This document shows positions 63,580-64,000 of a stretch of 64,000 nt of DNA, one piece after another (position 1 is the first letter of the stretch; every line of letters begins with the position of its first letter). The translations under genes and the position numbers were made by a program. The notes beneath the pieces were generated by a model. That model was not told where the DNA came from. It did no database searches and was given only the letters and a program-made list of their open reading frames with translations. The DNA is from Chrysaora quinquecirrha (Eukaryota > Cnidaria > Scyphozoa > Semaeostomeae > Pelagiidae): positions 1,791,722-1,855,721 of the forward strand of contig JACTAT010000001.1 of the NCBI GenBank assembly GCA_014526335.1, in the 5' to 3' direction.

Positions 63580-64000
63580 CCCACCAGATACATACTACAG
63601 CTATCAACTGAAATCCATTCATTCATTCCAGTTCGAAATTCAGATTCATGGGTAAAGCTTGAATTTGAACATACAACATGTTTTATAAGAAACCAAGATC
63701 TAGAATCGCCAAAACTTTAGGAAACTTTTAGAACTACATTAGTATCAGAAATTTTATACGTATACTTGTTTTAAACGAGAGAAAAATGGTGCATATAATA
63801 TGCACCACTTTTTTTAAGTACAAATATGCAGCATGTTTGCAACGACCGTTTTCGGACACTGTGGCTCTTTTCCCCTTTGACAATCGTCCTGTTTTTTTAC
63901 TAGTAAACCAGTGAACCAAAGCTTATAAGTTGGCTTGTTGGCTTATCCACCTCGTGATCCTCCTCTTGTCCCTCTTATTTACTTGACTTAATCTAATAGA
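63580..64000. other. Right-hand end of window, no gene seen
   Basis: AT-rich sequence without recognisable coding exons or repeats. A short inverted pair (GTGCATATAATATGCAC) lies at 63789-63805. Confidence 0.5.

Overview
This is a 64 kb stretch of nuclear DNA from an animal. It is AT-rich and intron-rich, with consensus GT/AG splice sites, AATAAA polyadenylation signals, tRNA-derived SINEs, MITEs and long microsatellites. The gene set (coronin-7, a metazoan membrane adenylyl cyclase, ribophorin I, a receptor tyrosine phosphatase) excludes bacteria, plants and fungi. The repeat style suggests a cnidarian, probably an anthozoan. That last step is an inference; no single sequence here proves the taxon.

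Layout. (1) 265-2531, + strand: the last four coding exons of a coronin-7 gene. (2) 2574-6950: intergenic DNA with degenerate MITEs. (3) 10635-6971, - strand: an adenylyl cyclase most like the AC9 group, one uninterrupted coding block of about 1,221 codons broken only by a one-base shortfall in an A run. (4) 10672-12286: a head-to-head intergenic region shared by the cyclase and ribophorin I. (5) 12287-20798, + strand: complete ribophorin I (RPN1), 10 exons, 602 aa. (6) 20799-22866: intergenic DNA with a MITE and the likely promoter of the next gene. (7) 22867-61444, + strand: a 39-exon gene for a receptor protein tyrosine phosphatase of about 1,925 aa. Its order is signal peptide, F5/8-type-C (discoidin) domain, nine FN3 domains, a membrane-proximal domain, one TM segment, an active D1 and a degenerate D2. 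(8) 61445-64000: 3' flank with a ~167-bp tandem repeat.

The genes form no pathway or operon. Coronin-7 acts at the Golgi and actin, the cyclase at the plasma membrane, RPN1 in the ER oligosaccharyltransferase, and the phosphatase at the cell surface. The most interesting protein is the phosphatase, because its N-terminal discoidin domain is not part of the standard vertebrate RPTP repertoire. Three single-base indels (9616-9619, 45889-45890, 50977-50978) break otherwise conserved reading frames while every splice site is intact. The simplest reading is homopolymer error in the assembly, and this should be settled before any of these genes is called a pseudogene.

The non-coding fraction is rich. 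It holds a 134-bp hAT-type MITE present twice with perfect 8-bp target duplications, and a TA-flanked MITE present twice. Three fold-back elements are built from inverted arrays of short repeats. A '(G)GCCAAACGATCAAACATTG' family recurs eight or more times and is tandemly amplified in one copy. A (GTTTAT)n array runs directly into a splice acceptor.
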